In this document: positions 26,396 to 35,714 of the stretch, piece by piece
Layout of the letters: each line of letters opens with the position of its first letter
Position numbering within the stretch: the stretch's first letter is position 1
Assembly: GCA_038110465.1 (NCBI GenBank)
Contig: JAYNJU010000007.1
Coordinates: 1-61,218 of the forward strand
Length of the DNA: 61,218 nucleotides
Origin: Marisimplicoccus sp038110465
GTDB lineage: Bacteria; Bacteroidota; Bacteroidia; Flavobacteriales; Flavobacteriaceae
Direction of reading: 5' to 3'
The notes under the pieces: model-generated
What the model was told of the DNA's origin: nothing
Seen by the model: the letters and a program-made list of their open reading frames with translations, nothing else
Databases searched by the model: none
Program-made: the position numbers and the translations under genes

Positions 26396-28807
26396 GTGAA
26401 AATATCATTAAATTGGCTTAACGACTATCTTGAATCTGAATTAGAATCTGAAGAAATTTCTGAAATATTAACCAATATAGGTTTAGAGGTTGAAAAAATT
26501 TTACCCTATGAAACTATTAAAGGTGGATTAGATGGAATCTATGCTGGAAAAGTGTTGACTTGCTCCAAGCATCCAAACGCAGATAGACTTAAAGTTACCA
26601 CTATAGATATGGGTGGTAAAGAAATATTAGAAATTGTTTGTGGTGCTCCAAATATAGATAAGGGTCAAATTGTTCCTGTTGCTAAAGTTGGATCAAAGAT
26701 ATATACAAATGATGGTGATGAAATTAAAATTAAAAAGTCCAAGATTAGAGATGTAGTTAGTAATGGTATGGTTTGTGCTGAGGATGAAATTGGACTAGGA
26801 AATTCTCATGATGGAATAATGATATTAGATAAAGATATTATACCAGGCACTCCTCTTAGTCAAATTTTTAAAATCAAAAAAGATAATATTTTTGAAATTG
26901 GATTAACTCCAAATAGATGTGATGCAATGTCTCACTATGGCGTTGCTAGAGATCTTAAAGCATATCTAGATTTAAATAATATAAAATCAAGAATAACTCT
27001 TCCAAGCACTGGAAACTTTGAATCAATTCCTTTAGATGAAAACTTTAGAATAACTATAGATGATAATATAAAATGTCCTTTCTATTCTGGTTTAATTATA
27101 AAAAATATAAAAGTATCTAACTCATCAAAAAATATTCAAGATAAGCTTATGTCTATTGGTTTAAAACCAATAAATAATGTTGTTGATATAACTAATTATG
27201 TTATGCATGAAATTGGTCAACCTCTTCATGCATTTGATTTTGACAAAATTGATAATATAAGTGTAAAATCATTAAAATCTAATACTGAATTTAAAACTCT
27301 TGATCAAAGTATTATTAAACTTAATAATGAAGACTTAATGATTTGCTCAAATGATAGACCCCTTTGTTTGGCAGGAATATATGGTGGTTTTGACTCTGGA
27401 GTAAATGATTCAACTACAAATATTTTTTTAGAATCTGCCATATTTGATTCAATCTCAATCAGGAAATCCTCTAAAAGGCATCAATTGTATACTGATGCAT
27501 CATACAGATATGAAAGAGGAGTTGACCCAGAAAAGGTTATTTATGCTTTGAAAAGAGCAGCAAATATTATAAAAGAAGATAATCCTGAATGTATAATATC
27601 AGATATTATCATTGAAGATAATCTTAAGTTAAATGATAAAAGTATTTATTTAAGATATAAAAGACTTGATGATATTATAGGAAAACAGATTAGTAAAGAA
27701 AATATAACTCAAATTCTAAATTCTCTAGATTTTGAAATTAAAGGTCATAGCGAAGATGGATTAAATCTTATCTCACCACAATACAGACATGATGTTACTA
27801 GAGAAATTGATGTAATCGAAGAAATACTTAGAGTTTATGGATATAACAATGTAGAAATTGGATCAAAGTTAACAATTAACATGCCTAAGTCAATTGGAAA
27901 TAACATTGGAAAAAATGAATCATTAATATCAAATCAATTAATTGGAATAGGCTTTAATGAAGTAATTAATAATTCAATTTGCTCTCCCTCAGAAAATAAA
28001 AAATATGATAACAAATCTGTTAATATTATTAACCCACAAGGTGTTGAGCTTTCAAACCTAAGACTCTCTCTGATTCCTAATCTACTTGAAACTATTAAAC
28101 ATAATATAAATAGACAAAATAGAAATATTAAGATATTTGAGTTTGGAAAGGTTTATCATGAAAAAGATAAAAGCTACACTGAATCAAATGAACTAATTAT
28201 AGGTTTAACTGGAGAAGTATTTGATGAGAATTGGATGACTGAATTTGATACAAAGAATAATTATTATTTCTTAAAAGGAGTAATTTCAAATATTCTAAAT
28301 TCTATTGGCATCATAAATTTTACATTCAATTTAGTAGAAGATGATTTATATCATTTTAAAAATGAAATTAAAAAAGGGAAATTAAATATTGGATCTATTG
28401 GAGAGTTAGGCTCAAGTTACTTGAAAGAGTTCTCAATTGATCAAAAAATATTTATTTGTAATCTTAAATTAGATCTAATAAAATCTACTTCAAATAAAGT
28501 AAAATACTCTGAAATTTCTAAGTATCCATCATCTAGAAGAGATATTTCAATGATTCTAGACAATGAAGTTTCTTTTGATCAAATCAAAAAGCTTTCATTT
28601 GATTTAGAAAATAAAGTTTTAAAAGATGTTAATCTTTTCGATGAATATAAAGACAGCAAAATAGGAAAAGGTAAAAAATCATTTGCCATAAGCTTCATAT
28701 TTAATGATTCAAAAAAAACGCTCACTGATCAACTAATTGATAAAATCATGGCAAAATTAATCAAAGGATTTGTAGATGATTTTAAAGCAGAAATTAGAGA
28801 TAAATAA
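26396..28807 (+). CDS. pheT: Phenylalanyl-tRNA synthetase beta subunit
   Basis: An 803-residue beta chain of the heterotetrameric PheRS, which charges tRNA-Phe and edits mischarged tyrosine. Domains run in the expected order: N-terminal MKISLNWLNDYLE, the EMAP-like tRNA-binding OB fold (about 40-150, 'CSKHPNADRLKVTTIDMG', 'EIVCGAPNI'), the B3/B4 editing domain (about 220-380, 'NNVVDITNYVMHEIGQPLHAFDFD'), B5 (about 405-480), the synthetase-like core, and the C-terminal ferredoxin-like anticodon domain (about 710-803, 'SKYPSSRRDISMI'). The GTG start gives the canonical N-terminus. It ends one base before the stop of the convergent ABC-F gene. pheS is not in the window. Confidence 0.96.
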   Translation: MKISLNWLNDYLESELESEEISEILTNIGLEVEKILPYETIKGGLDGIYAGKVLTCSKHPNADRLKVTTIDMGGKEILEIVCGAPNIDKGQIVPVAKVGSKIYTNDGDEIKIKKSKIRDVVSNGMVCAEDEIGLGNSHDGIMILDKDIIPGTPLSQIFKIKKDNIFEIGLTPNRCDAMSHYGVARDLKAYLDLNNIKSRITLPSTGNFESIPLDENFRITIDDNIKCPFYSGLIIKNIKVSNSSKNIQDKLMSIGLKPINNVVDITNYVMHEIGQPLHAFDFDKIDNISVKSLKSNTEFKTLDQSIIKLNNEDLMICSNDRPLCLAGIYGGFDSGVNDSTTNIFLESAIFDSISIRKSSKRHQLYTDASYRYERGVDPEKVIYALKRAANIIKEDNPECIISDIIIEDNLKLNDKSIYLRYKRLDDIIGKQISKENITQILNSLDFEIKGHSEDGLNLISPQYRHDVTREIDVIEEILRVYGYNNVEIGSKLTINMPKSIGNNIGKNESLISNQLIGIGFNEVINNSICSPSENKKYDNKSVNIINPQGVELSNLRLSLIPNLLETIKHNINRQNRNIKIFEFGKVYHEKDKSYTESNELIIGLTGEVFDENWMTEFDTKNNYYFLKGVISNILNSIGIINFTFNLVEDDLYHFKNEIKKGKLNIGSIGELGSSYLKEFSIDQKIFICNLKLDLIKSTSNKVKYSEISKYPSSRRDISMILDNEVSFDQIKKLSFDLENKVLKDVNLFDEYKDSKIGKGKKSFAISFIFNDSKKTLTDQLIDKIMAKLIKGFVDDFKAEIRDK

Positions 28808-30430
28808 CTAAGAATATAATTTTTCTCTTAATGATAAGATTTTATCATCTATTATGTATTCATTAAACTTTAAATAACTGTCAATTATACCATTTGGTGT
28901 AATTTCAATTATTCTATTAGCAACAGATTCTGCGAAAGCCCTATCGTTTGTACTGAACAGAACAGTGCCCTTAAAGTTTATTAATGAGTTATTAAATGCA
29001 GTAATAGATTCAAGATCAAGATGATTTGTTGGTTCATCAATTAATAATACATTTGGCTTTCCCATCATTATCTTGGAAAGCATACATCTGACTTTTTCAC
29101 CACCAGATAAAACATTACAAGATTTTAAAGCCTCATCACCACTAAATAACATTCTCCCTAAAAAACTTCTAATAAAAAGCTCTTCTCTTTCTTCATCATT
29201 ATTAGCCCATTGTCTTAACCAATCAACTAATGATATACTTTTATCAAAATATGAGTGGTTGTCCATAGGAAGGTATCCATGGGAAGTTGTAATACCCCAA
29301 TTATATGTTCCATTTGTAGGTTTAATTTTATCAGACAGACAATCAAATAATAAGTTTATTGATCTAGAGTTTTTTGATAGAATTAAAACTTTTTCTCCTC
29401 TATTTAGGTTAAAGCTAATGTCATTGAAATAAATTTCCCCATCATTCTCATATGAAAGACTTTTAAGTTCAAGTATTTGATCTCCTGCATCTCTTTCTTG
29501 TTCAAAAATAATTGCAGGATACCTTCTACTAGAAGGCTTTATTTCTTCAATATTAAGCTTTTCAATCATTTTTTTTCTTGCAGTTGCTTGTTTGGATTTG
29601 GCTACATTTGCCGAAAATCTAGAAATAAATTCTTGTAACTCTTTTTTCTTTTCTTCTGCTTTCTTGTTTTGCTGCATTTTTTGTCTTGCTGCTAATTCAC
29701 TTGATTGCTGCCAGAAGGTATAATTTCCCGAAAAGTGGTTTATCTTACTAAAATCAATATCAGAAGTATGAGTACATACAGCGTCAAGAAAAAATCTATC
29801 GTGAGAAACTACAATAACAGTATTTTCAAATTCATTAATAAATTTAATTAACCATTCAACAGTATTGTAGTCAAGATCATTAGTAGGTTCGTCCATTATT
29901 AAAACGTCAGGATTTCCAAACAAACATTGAGCTAATAAGATTTTAACTTTGATTTTTTGATCGATATCTCTCATAAATTGAGAGTGAATGTCTTCTGAAA
30001 TACCAAGACTTGATAATAAAAATGCAGCATCAGAGTCAGCATTCCATCCATTCATTTCTTCAAAAGAAGCTTGCAACTCTCCTACTCTATCCGCATCTTT
30101 ATCAGAAAAATCCACTTTAGCATAAATAGAATCTATTTCATTTTTAAGCTCAAATAAGTTTTTATTTCCGAGAATAACAGATTCAAGTACTGTATTATCA
30201 TCAAATCTATTATGATTTTGTTCTAGAACTGATAATCTTTTACCTGGTTCTAAAAATACAGAACCAGTGTTAGGCTCTAAGTCCTTAGATAATATTTTTA
30301 AAAAAGTAGATTTACCAGCTCCATTAGCTCCTATAATGCCATAACAATTTCCAGGAGAAAAAGTTATATTTACTTCATCAAAAAGTACTCTTTTGCCAAA
30401 TTGAAGTGATAGATTAGAAACAGATAACAT
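28808..30430 (-). CDS. ABC-F family ATPase (YbiT-like)
   Basis: A 540-residue soluble protein with two ABC cassettes and no membrane domain. The cassettes have Walker A GANGAGKSTFLKIL (about 36-49), a first Walker B MDEPTNDLD, the interdomain linker rich in Lys/Glu (QKMQQNKKAEEKKKEL), and a second signature LSGGEKVRCML followed by LLIDEPTNHLDLES. The first signature motif is degenerate (MRDIDQKIKVKILLAQ), as usual for the YbiT subgroup. ABC-F proteins bind the ribosomal E-site and act on translation. The ATG at 30430 (MLSVSNLSLQFGKRVLF) is chosen over one 27 codons upstream, because it starts at the conserved domain and lies 9 nt after a -7 box. The start is 4 bp from the divergent lipoprotein gene. 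Confidence 0.92.
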   Translation of the reverse strand: MLSVSNLSLQFGKRVLFDEVNITFSPGNCYGIIGANGAGKSTFLKILSKDLEPNTGSVFLEPGKRLSVLEQNHNRFDDNTVLESVILGNKNLFELKNEIDSIYAKVDFSDKDADRVGELQASFEEMNGWNADSDAAFLLSSLGISEDIHSQFMRDIDQKIKVKILLAQCLFGNPDVLIMDEPTNDLDYNTVEWLIKFINEFENTVIVVSHDRFFLDAVCTHTSDIDFSKINHFSGNYTFWQQSSELAARQKMQQNKKAEEKKKELQEFISRFSANVAKSKQATARKKMIEKLNIEEIKPSSRRYPAIIFEQERDAGDQILELKSLSYENDGEIYFNDISFNLNRGEKVLILSKNSRSINLLFDCLSDKIKPTNGTYNWGITTSHGYLPMDNHSYFDKSISLVDWLRQWANNDEEREELFIRSFLGRMLFSGDEALKSCNVLSGGEKVRCMLSKIMMGKPNVLLIDEPTNHLDLESITAFNNSLINFKGTVLFSTNDRAFAESVANRIIEITPNGIIDSYLKFNEYIIDDKILSLREKLYS

Positions 30431-30434
30431 AATT

Positions 30435-31838
30435 ATGCGCAAAAATAATAAGTTGAATATTTTTAAACTAATTAAAACATGTATAATTTTTATAGTTTCA
30501 ATTTCATGCAATAATAATGTTACTTCTAGTGACTTTTATCTTGGTGGAGAAATAATAAATCCTTCATCTTCTTATATAAATTTTTATTATAATAATGTCA
30601 AAATCGATTCAATTTTATTAGGTAATGAAAATAAATTTTTTAAGAAAATTGAAAATTTAAAACCTGGTATTTATAGAATAGAGCATCTTCCTGAGAACCA
30701 ATATATAATAGTCGAGAATGGAGATAGCTTATGGATAAGAGTAAATGTTGAGGATTTTAAAGAATCTTTATCATTTTCAGGAAGGGGGTCATCTAAAAAT
30801 AATTTTTTAGTTGATATTTTAAATTATGATGATTTTGAAAATGAATATTTAGCTCAATATTATATTGAAGAAAGTGACAGGTTTAAGGAGATTATTGATT
30901 CTTTGATGGATGAAAAAATTAATTTATGGAATAGGCTAGATAATAGTATAAATCAAAAAAAACTTTCAAACAATATAACTTTTTCAAGCATAAAATATAA
31001 TTATTATAATAAGCTAGAAAGGTATGCATTACTTAGAGGGTCAAATTGGACAAATGAGAAGAGAGACAATTTTTTTAGCTTTAGAAAGGATATAAATTTA
31101 AACGATTCTGATTTATCATTATTTGAACCATACATAACCTATCTAATGAACTATTTTAATGAAAAAACTTTGGATAGTGGAAAAATTTATTTTAATGAAA
31201 AAAATAAAACAGAATTTAATATCAAAAAATTATTAATCATAGATTCTCAAATTAAAGATAATTTGTTGAAAAATAATTTGGCAAGAGCTACTGCGGTTGA
31301 GGAAATATTAAATTTCAAAAACAATGAGTCTCATGAAGAATTTATTGATTACTATCGTTATGTTAATACATCAGAAAGATACTTGAATGAAATTAATCAA
31401 TTGTATAATGATATTAATAAAATGCAAAAAGGTCAGAAACTGCCTAATGTAGAATTTATTAATTTTCGTGGAAATATTACTAATAGTAATGATGAATTGG
31501 AAGGAACTAAAACTCTTATATATTTCTGGTCACAATCACAAATGAACCATTACAGAAGAACTATTAGAAGAGTTGATGAACTTAGAAGTGTTTTTCCAGA
31601 ATACCGATTTGTAGGAATTTGTATTCAGCCCTATACTGATATGGTAAGTCAAGCTCAAAATATTTTAAATTTAGATTTATCAAATCAATATTCATTCAAC
31701 GATTTTGAAGAATCAAGTAAAAATTGGGTTTTAACTTTTTTAAATAAAACAATTATTATTGATGAAAAGGCTAATATAATAGATGGTTTTAGTAATCTTT
31801 TTACCAATGAAATTGAGGAAATTTTAAATAATAATTAA
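30435..31838 (+). CDS. Thioredoxin-fold (TlpA-like) lipoprotein lacking the CXXC site
   Basis: A 467-residue predicted lipoprotein (MRKNNKLNIFKLIKTCIIFIVSISC; Cys25). After an N-terminal beta-rich domain resembling DUF4369 and a helical middle part, residues about 335-467 have the TlpA fold layout: KLPNVEFINFRGN, TLIYFWSQSQ, FVGICIQPYTD and IIIDEKANIIDGF. Where active members have W-C-x-x-C, this one reads YFWSQSQMNHYRR (about 363-375), with neither cysteine. It therefore cannot act as a disulfide oxidoreductase. It is probably a binding or structural paralogue of the active TlpA protein at 4123-5244. The 4-bp gap to the divergent ABC-F start means both promoters lie inside coding sequence. 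Confidence 0.65.
   Translation: MRKNNKLNIFKLIKTCIIFIVSISCNNNVTSSDFYLGGEIINPSSSYINFYYNNVKIDSILLGNENKFFKKIENLKPGIYRIEHLPENQYIIVENGDSLWIRVNVEDFKESLSFSGRGSSKNNFLVDILNYDDFENEYLAQYYIEESDRFKEIIDSLMDEKINLWNRLDNSINQKKLSNNITFSSIKYNYYNKLERYALLRGSNWTNEKRDNFFSFRKDINLNDSDLSLFEPYITYLMNYFNEKTLDSGKIYFNEKNKTEFNIKKLLIIDSQIKDNLLKNNLARATAVEEILNFKNNESHEEFIDYYRYVNTSERYLNEINQLYNDINKMQKGQKLPNVEFINFRGNITNSNDELEGTKTLIYFWSQSQMNHYRRTIRRVDELRSVFPEYRFVGICIQPYTDMVSQAQNILNLDLSNQYSFNDFEESSKNWVLTFLNKTIIIDEKANIIDGFSNLFTNEIEEILNNN
30440..30447 (-). promoter_or_regulatory. -7 box TATTTTTG before the ABC-F gene
   Basis: On the minus strand this reads TATTTTTG, an exact TAnnTTTG match, 9 nt before the ATG at 30430. It lies inside the first codons of the divergent lipoprotein gene, so the two expression signals overlap. 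Confidence 0.45.
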
Positions 31839-32488
31839 TTTCCTTTTTTAAAGTCACTTAAGAATTTTTGTAATCCTATGTCTGTTAATGGATGTTTTAA
31901 TAGTCCTTTAATTGCAGAAATTGGACTAGTAATTACATCAGCACCAATTTTAGCACAATCAATAATATGCATTGTATGTCTTATCGAAGCAGCTAAAATT
32001 TCAGTTTTATATCCGTAATTATCATAGATTTCCCTTATCTCACTAATAAGGTTTAATCCATCTGTAGAGACATCATCTAATCTACCAATAAAAGGTGAGA
32101 CATATGTTGCTCCAGCTTTAGCTGCAAGTAAAGCTTGACCGGATGAAAAAACAAGAGTACAATTAGTTTTAAGTCCTTTATCAGAGAAATATCTAATAGC
32201 CTTAACACCATCTTCAATCATTGGGACTTTTATAACTATTTGATTGTTAAGTTTAGCTAAAGCCTCTCCCTCTTTAATAATACCCTCAAAATCAACAGAT
32301 ATTACCTCTGCTGAAACATCACCATCTACTATTTCACATATTTTTATATAATGATCTAAAATATTTTTTTCTCCTGTAATACCTTCTTTAGCCATTAAAG
32401 AAGGGTTTGTAGTTACACCATCAAGTATACCAAGCTGTTGAGCTTCATTTATTTGTTCTAGGTTAGCTGTATCAATAAAAAATTTCAT
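31835..32488 (-). CDS. Transaldolase / fructose-6-phosphate aldolase family
   Basis: A 217-residue short transaldolase (TalC/FSA type), a TIM-barrel Schiff-base aldolase. It shows MKFFIDTANLEQI, GVTTNPSLMAKEG (about 24-36), the Schiff-base lysine in IVIKVPMIEDG (Lys near 84), and LVFSSGQALLAAKAGATYVSPFIGRLDD (about 112-139). Bacteroidota use this small form as transaldolase in the non-oxidative pentose phosphate pathway. The transketolase halves at 56425-58191 would be its partner. It overlaps the upstream SDR gene by 4 nt and the convergent lipoprotein gene by 4 nt (TTAA). Confidence 0.9.
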   Translation of the reverse strand: MKFFIDTANLEQINEAQQLGILDGVTTNPSLMAKEGITGEKNILDHYIKICEIVDGDVSAEVISVDFEGIIKEGEALAKLNNQIVIKVPMIEDGVKAIRYFSDKGLKTNCTLVFSSGQALLAAKAGATYVSPFIGRLDDVSTDGLNLISEIREIYDNYGYKTEILAASIRHTMHIIDCAKIGADVITSPISAIKGLLKHPLTDIGLQKFLSDFKKGN

Positions 32489-33279
32489 AGGTTATATAGT
32501 TTCATTATTATTTTTTGAAAAAGCTTATCGGGTAATAAACTTTTCAAGCTTATTTTTTTTTCAAGAAATCCACCGACAAGGTAATTAATTTTTAATGTTT
32601 TCTTTTCAATAATTTTCAAAACTAAATCAGCAACTTCATTTGGGTCTCTTCCATGAGACATTTTCTTATCAACTGATTTTATTACATTACCATATTCATA
32701 ATAATATGGAGAAGAGTTTAAATTTTCAGAATCTTTTCTATTTTTTGAAATTTCAGTTCTATAGTCACCTGGAGCAATATTAACTACATTAATATTAAAT
32801 TTTTTTAGCTCAATGTTTAAACTTTCTGCAATAATTTTAAATGAAGCTTTGGAAGCACAATATACCCCCCAAAAAGGAAGACCGAGATAGCCTGCAATAG
32901 AAGTAATATTAATAATTAATCCATTATTATTTGATCTCATGACAGGTAAAACAGATTGAATAATATTTAAGTGGCTAAAAAAATTAGTTTCAAATACTTT
33001 TTTTACATCCTCAATTTTCATGATTTCTAATGGTCCCGTTAAATTAATACCAGCATTATTAATTAAGACATCTATTTTTCCATACTCATTTATAATTTCA
33101 TTTATTCTATTTCTAGCTTCATTATAATTGTTTATATCTATTGAAATATTTTTAAAATTAACGTCTTTAATAATTGATCTAGAAGCTCCAATTACAATAT
33201 GTCCTTTGGAGTGAAGTTTTTCAGCAATTAATTTTCCAAATCCTGAAGATGTTCCGGTAATTAAAATTACTTTACTCAT
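32485..33279 (-). CDS. Short-chain dehydrogenase/reductase (SDR)
   Basis: A 264-residue classical SDR with the NAD(P) fold glycine motif GTSSGFG (about 9-15), NNAGINLTGP (about 89-98), the catalytic Ser in ITSIAG and the YxxxK in YCASK (about 147-151). The C-terminal basic-hydrophobic tail (KSLLPDKLFQKIIMKLYNL) could touch the membrane, as in SDRs acting on lipids. The substrate is not readable. One speculative option is the ketoreductase step of sulfonolipid synthesis (see 46789-49101). It overlaps the transaldolase start by 4 nt (ATGA-type). A TATATTTA box (33287-33294, minus strand) lies 7 nt before the ATG. Confidence 0.85.
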   Translation of the reverse strand: MSKVILITGTSSGFGKLIAEKLHSKGHIVIGASRSIIKDVNFKNISIDINNYNEARNRINEIINEYGKIDVLINNAGINLTGPLEIMKIEDVKKVFETNFFSHLNIIQSVLPVMRSNNNGLIINITSIAGYLGLPFWGVYCASKASFKIIAESLNIELKKFNINVVNIAPGDYRTEISKNRKDSENLNSSPYYYEYGNVIKSVDKKMSHGRDPNEVADLVLKIIEKKTLKINYLVGGFLEKKISLKSLLPDKLFQKIIMKLYNL

Positions 33280-33300
33280 ATTTTATTAAATATATTAGTA

Positions 33301-33308
33301 TAAATTTA
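33301..33308 (+). promoter_or_regulatory. -7-like box TAAATTTA before the glutamine cyclotransferase gene
   Basis: TAAATTTA ends exactly 4 nt before the ATG at 33313, the same spacing as at several other genes here. Between it and the divergent SDR start lies only one other candidate box on the opposite strand. Confidence 0.4.
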
Positions 33309-33312
33309 ATTC

Positions 33313-34326
33313 ATGAAGTATAGTCTCGTTTTTTTAATTTCCTTTATACTAATTAATTGCCAAACATCAATTAATAAAGATTTTAAAATAAGTATCATAA
33401 CTGATGATAAGATTATTTCATATGGGGATGATATAAAAATAAATATTGAGTCAAAATCCAATATAATTATAGATTCAGTAAAATATTTTTTAAATGATGT
33501 AAGAGTAAAAAATGAATTTACAATTAGTAATGTTAAGCTAGGAACAAATTCTGCAAGAGCTGAGGTCTTTTCTGGTGGTAAGAAAATAGAATTGACCAAA
33601 GAGTTTGATATATTTTCAGATACAAAACCAAACATACTTAATTATGAAATTATTAATGAGTATTCGCATGATAAAGAAGCGTATACTCAGGGACTTGAAT
33701 TTTATAATAATATTCTATATGAAAGTACAGGGCTTAATGGCAAGTCTACATTAAGGAAAGTTGATTTAAATAGTGGAGATATTTTAAACAATATCAATCT
33801 AGAATATGAATATTTTGGAGAAGGTATTACAATATTAAACGATAGAATATTTCTATTAACATGGAAAAATAAAATTGGTTTCATATACGATTTAGATTTT
33901 AAAAAAATTGGAAGTTTTAATTACGATAAAAGCCAAGAAGGATGGGGATTAACAAATGACGGAAAGTATATCTATAAGTCAGATGGAACTAGCAAAATAT
34001 GGAAACTTGATCCTTATAATCTTGAAGAAATTGATTTTATAGAAGTTATGACAGATAAATCTAGGATAAAAAGTATTAATGAATTAGAATATATAAATGG
34101 TAAAATTTTTGCAAATACATATCAACAGAATCGAGATGTTATTTTAATTATTAACTCAAAGAGTGGTAAAGTTGAAAGTATTATTAATTTTTCTGGAATT
34201 AGAGATTATTTGGAAGCAGATAATAATACTGATGTGATGAACGGAATTGCTGAAAATGATGGTAAATTATATGTTACTGGTAAAAATTGGAATAAGTTGT
34301 TTGAAATTAAAATTTTAGATGAATAG
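33313..34326 (+). CDS. Glutaminyl-peptide cyclotransferase (glutamine cyclotransferase), lipoprotein
   Basis: A 337-residue protein with a lipoprotein signal (MKYSLVFLISFILINC; Cys16), an N-terminal beta-sandwich extension (about 20-105) and a five-bladed beta-propeller (about 110-335) of the plant-type glutaminyl cyclase family. Family features are HDKEAYTQGLEFYNNILYESTG (about 116-137), GEGITILNDRIFLLTWKN and INELEYINGKIFANTYQQN. The enzyme turns N-terminal glutamine into pyroglutamate on exported peptides. It is a single gene between divergent SDR and convergent glyA, ending 4 bp from the glyA stop. Confidence 0.85.
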   Translation: MKYSLVFLISFILINCQTSINKDFKISIITDDKIISYGDDIKINIESKSNIIIDSVKYFLNDVRVKNEFTISNVKLGTNSARAEVFSGGKKIELTKEFDIFSDTKPNILNYEIINEYSHDKEAYTQGLEFYNNILYESTGLNGKSTLRKVDLNSGDILNNINLEYEYFGEGITILNDRIFLLTWKNKIGFIYDLDFKKIGSFNYDKSQEGWGLTNDGKYIYKSDGTSKIWKLDPYNLEEIDFIEVMTDKSRIKSINELEYINGKIFANTYQQNRDVILIINSKSGKVESIINFSGIRDYLEADNNTDVMNGIAENDGKLYVTGKNWNKLFEIKILDE

Positions 34327-34330
34327 TGAT

Positions 34331-35602
34331 CTAACTATTAAAAAGTGGTCTATCAATCATGAAAGACTTAACTTTTTTTCCCAAATCATTTAAAATTTCA
34401 AGATTATTATAGTTTTCAATAGTTTCATTTATTGCTTCTGCAACAAATGCCATATCATCTTCTTTAAGTCCTCTGGTTGTGATTGCTGGTGTACCGATTC
34501 TAATTCCACTAGTAACAAATGGAGATTGGTTATCAAAAGGAACCATATTTTTATTAACTGTAATATTAGTTATCCCTAGAACTTTTTCTGCTTCTTTACC
34601 AGTTATATTTTTATTTCTTAAGTCAATTAACATCAAATGATTATCAGTTCCTCCAGAAATTATATTGAAGCCTAGTTCTTTTAAATTATTAGCTAATTTT
34701 TTAGAATTAAGAATAACCTGCTTAATGTATAAATCAAATTTAGATTCTAAAGCTTCACCAAATGCAATACCCTTCGCAGCAATTACATGTTCTAATGGAC
34801 CCCCTTGGTTACCAGGGAAAATTGACGAATCAAGAACTGATGACATCATTTTTAAATCTCCATTTTTCAGCTTTAATCCAAATGGATTTTCAAAATCTTT
34901 ACCCATCATAATTATACCACCTCTAGGACCTCTTAGAGTTTTATGAGTAGTAGATGTAATTACATGACAGTATGGAACAGGATCACTTAAAAAACCTTTG
35001 GCAATTAAACCTGCAGGATGAGCGATATCTGCATGAAGAAAAGATCCTACTTCATCTGCAATTTCTCTAAACTTAGAAAAGTTAATATCTCTTGAATAAG
35101 CAGAAGCCCCTACAATAATTAAGTTAGGTTTTGTGTCTTTAGCTTTTTTGAGTATTTCATCATAATTAAACACACCATCTTGATTTACCCCATAAAAACT
35201 AGAATTATAGATCTTTCCTGAAAAATTTACACTAGAACCATGAGTTAAATGACCACCATGAGATAAATCTAAACCTAAAATCTTATCACCAGGCTTTAAG
35301 AAAGCATCAAAAACAGCAGTATTTGCTTGAGATCCTGAATGAGGTTGAACATTAGCATATTCTACTTTAAACAACTCTTTTAATCTCTCTATAGCAATCA
35401 ATTCTATTTTATCAACAACTTCACAACCACCATAATATCTTTTTCCAGGATAACCTTCAGCATATTTATTAGTTAGTATTGAACCTGTTGCTTTCATAAC
35501 ATTTTCACTAGTAAAATTTTCAGATGCAATCAGTTCAAGACCTCCAAGTTGTCTTTTTCTTTCTTCTTCTATTAGATTAAAAATTTTTTCTTGAGAATTC
35601 AT
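34331..35602 (-). CDS. glyA: Serine hydroxymethyltransferase
   Basis: A 423-residue PLP enzyme interconverting serine and glycine with tetrahydrofolate, the main source of one-carbon units. Motifs are GGLELIASENFTSENVMKATGS at the start, YAEGYPGKRYYGG, NVQPHSGSQANTAVF, GLDLSHGGHLTHG and the PLP-lysine segment TSTTHKTLRGPRGG (Lys near 220). The spacing to the convergent gene is only 4 bp and no hairpin is seen. The 112-bp upstream region shared with divergent smpB holds no recognisable riboswitch. Confidence 0.96.
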   Translation of the reverse strand: MNSQEKIFNLIEEERKRQLGGLELIASENFTSENVMKATGSILTNKYAEGYPGKRYYGGCEVVDKIELIAIERLKELFKVEYANVQPHSGSQANTAVFDAFLKPGDKILGLDLSHGGHLTHGSSVNFSGKIYNSSFYGVNQDGVFNYDEILKKAKDTKPNLIIVGASAYSRDINFSKFREIADEVGSFLHADIAHPAGLIAKGFLSDPVPYCHVITSTTHKTLRGPRGGIIMMGKDFENPFGLKLKNGDLKMMSSVLDSSIFPGNQGGPLEHVIAAKGIAFGEALESKFDLYIKQVILNSKKLANNLKELGFNIISGGTDNHLMLIDLRNKNITGKEAEKVLGITNITVNKNMVPFDNQSPFVTSGIRIGTPAITTRGLKEDDMAFVAEAINETIENYNNLEILNDLGKKVKSFMIDRPLFNS

Positions 35603-35702
35603 AGATATTTTAAAGTGCTAAATTAATAAAATAGGTTTTCTAGTTTTGATGTTTCCTATCATATAAATCAACTAGTTATAAACATTTCTTATTTCAAAAT
35701 TG

Positions 35703-35710
35703 TAATTTTA
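35703..35710 (+). promoter_or_regulatory. -7-like box TAATTTTA before smpB
   Basis: TAATTTTA, preceded by TTG, ends exactly 4 nt before the smpB ATG at 35715. The same octamer with the same spacing occurs before the gene at 36870. Confidence 0.4.
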
Positions 35711-35714
35711 CAGC

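Noticed and set aside
29073..29432. 119-residue plus-strand protein
   Set aside because: Fully antisense to the conserved second ATPase cassette of the ABC-F gene with no recognisable domain.
30431..30511. Longer N-terminus of the ABC-F ATPase
   Set aside because: The 27 extra residues overlap the divergent lipoprotein gene and precede the conserved domain start; a -7 box lies within them.
35603..35702. Riboswitch or small RNA between glyA and smpB
   Set aside because: The 112-bp intergenic region has no conserved aptamer pattern or stable GC-rich hairpin; a glycine or folate-type element could not be seen.
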